This document shows positions 6,055 to 6,396 of a stretch of DNA of 6,396 nt, piece by piece. The position numbers and the translations under genes are program-made. The notes under the pieces were generated by a model, which worked only from the letters and a program-made list of their open reading frames with translations, was not told the DNA's origin and did not search any database. Numbering within the stretch: position 1 is the first letter of the stretch; every line of letters starts with the position of its first letter. The stretch comes from Nitrospirota bacterium (GTDB lineage: Bacteria; Nitrospirota; Nitrospiria; Nitrospirales; Nitrospiraceae), in NCBI GenBank assembly GCA_020028195.1, contig JAHWYE010000103.1:1-6396 (forward strand), read 5' to 3'.

Positions 6055-6396
6055 TTACTGCACCGCTTTGCGCCGCACTCCTTGTTGAATGATGTCTTCC
6101 GTCACTCGCTCATGCCCCATCGGCTCAGTCACCATGCCCAGCTTCTCGATTCCAGACCGTTTCACCCCGTCCATCACCTGGACCACGGTGCCGTAAGGGA
6201 TCTCGCGGTCGGCCCGGAGATAGACCGACAGGTCGGCATTCCGTTCTTTCATCGCCCTCAGCCTGCGCTCCAGTTGCCCCACGCTGACTGGATCCTTGTC
6301 CAGATACAGCTTCTGGTCCCGCTCAATCGTGAGGATGATGCGCTCTTCCGGCCTGATGGTGTTGCTGGCGGAGGTCGGAAGCCTGATGTCGAGTCC
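6055..6396 (-). CDS. tolR: ExbD/TolR-family protein, C-terminal part (cut by right window edge)
   Basis: TolR/ExbD proteins pair with TolQ/ExbB to form the inner-membrane proton channel that energises TolA or TonB. The visible 113 residues are the periplasmic domain. It begins at the junction after the membrane helix (GLDIRLPTSAS) and continues through the characteristic strand and turn ILTIERDQKLYLDKDPVS (residues 21-38 of the fragment). Then come the LERRLRAMKER helix, the YLRADREIPYGTVVQVMDGVK stretch (about 58-78) and the terminal strand near GIEKLGMVTEP. The usual family length is about 140 residues, so only some 25-40 residues are missing. These include the membrane helix and the catalytic Asp, which therefore cannot be checked. 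The frame is open to the right edge; a GTG at 6282 lies inside the domain and is not the start. The name TolR rather than ExbD rests on the tolB and pal neighbours. Confidence 0.94.
   Translation of the reverse strand, partial: GLDIRLPTSASNTIRPEERIILTIERDQKLYLDKDPVSVGQLERRLRAMKERNADLSVYLRADREIPYGTVVQVMDGVKRSGIEKLGMVTEPMGHERVTEDIIQQGVRRKAVQ

Larger units (their letters stand above)
1..6396 (-). other. Putative tol-pal operon, with mutL at its 3' end
   Basis: Seven genes run in one direction with junctions of 24 nt (tolR to tolA-like), a 4-nt overlap or 5-nt gap (to tolB), 53 nt (to pal), 92 nt (to first cpoB-like), 5 nt (to second cpoB-like) and 70 nt (to mutL). No strong terminator or promoter is visible between them. 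The order tolR-tolA-tolB-pal-cpoB is the classical one. The additions are the second cpoB-like gene and mutL. tolQ is expected just beyond the right edge. The two larger gaps, after pal and before mutL, are where an internal promoter or partial termination could exist. Confidence 0.75.

Overview
This 6.4 kb window is a tol-pal gene cluster. Every supported gene lies on the minus strand and is read from the right edge of the window to the left. In transcription order they are: the C-terminal part of an ExbD/TolR protein, a TolA/TonB-type energy-coupling protein, TolB, the lipoprotein Pal, two consecutive CpoB/YbgF-family TPR proteins, and the N-terminal third of MutL, which is cut by the left edge. 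No RNA gene, mobile element, CRISPR array or prophage signature was seen. I read all plus-strand open frames as antisense shadows.

Organism: a diderm (Gram-negative) bacterium of moderately high GC. TolB, the Pal OmpA domain, the lipoprotein signals and the periplasmic TPR proteins all require an outer membrane. The TolA position is filled by a short, proline-rich TonB-like protein rather than the long Ala/Lys/Glu helix of enterobacterial TolA. This, with the two CpoB paralogues and mutL directly downstream, points away from Gammaproteobacteria. Nitrospirota (Nitrospira-like) is my best guess, but it is a recollection of gene style and not something the sequence proves.

Layout by coordinate: 1-681 mutL (5' part); 682-751 a 70-nt gap; 752-1537 second cpoB-like gene; 5-nt gap; 1543-2958 first cpoB-like gene, with a very long coiled coil; 92-nt gap; 3051-3692 pal; 53-nt gap; 3746-5059 tolB, probably overlapping its upstream neighbour by 4 nt through a TTG start; 5056-6030 tolA/tonB-like; 24-nt gap; 6055-6396 tolR (3' part). 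The spacing fits a single transcription unit. The promoter is not in the window and presumably lies upstream of tolQ, beyond the right edge.

How the genes work together: in the known Tol-Pal system a TolQ-TolR proton channel energises TolA. TolA reaches through the periplasm to TolB and Pal, moving Pal and helping the outer membrane constrict at division. CpoB links this machine to peptidoglycan synthesis. MutL is a cytosolic mismatch-repair ATPase with no known role in Tol-Pal and is probably only a co-transcribed passenger.

Nothing here is clearly a new biological system. The points most worth a second look are the tandem CpoB pair, the roughly 230-residue coiled coil of the first one, and the non-standard TolA.
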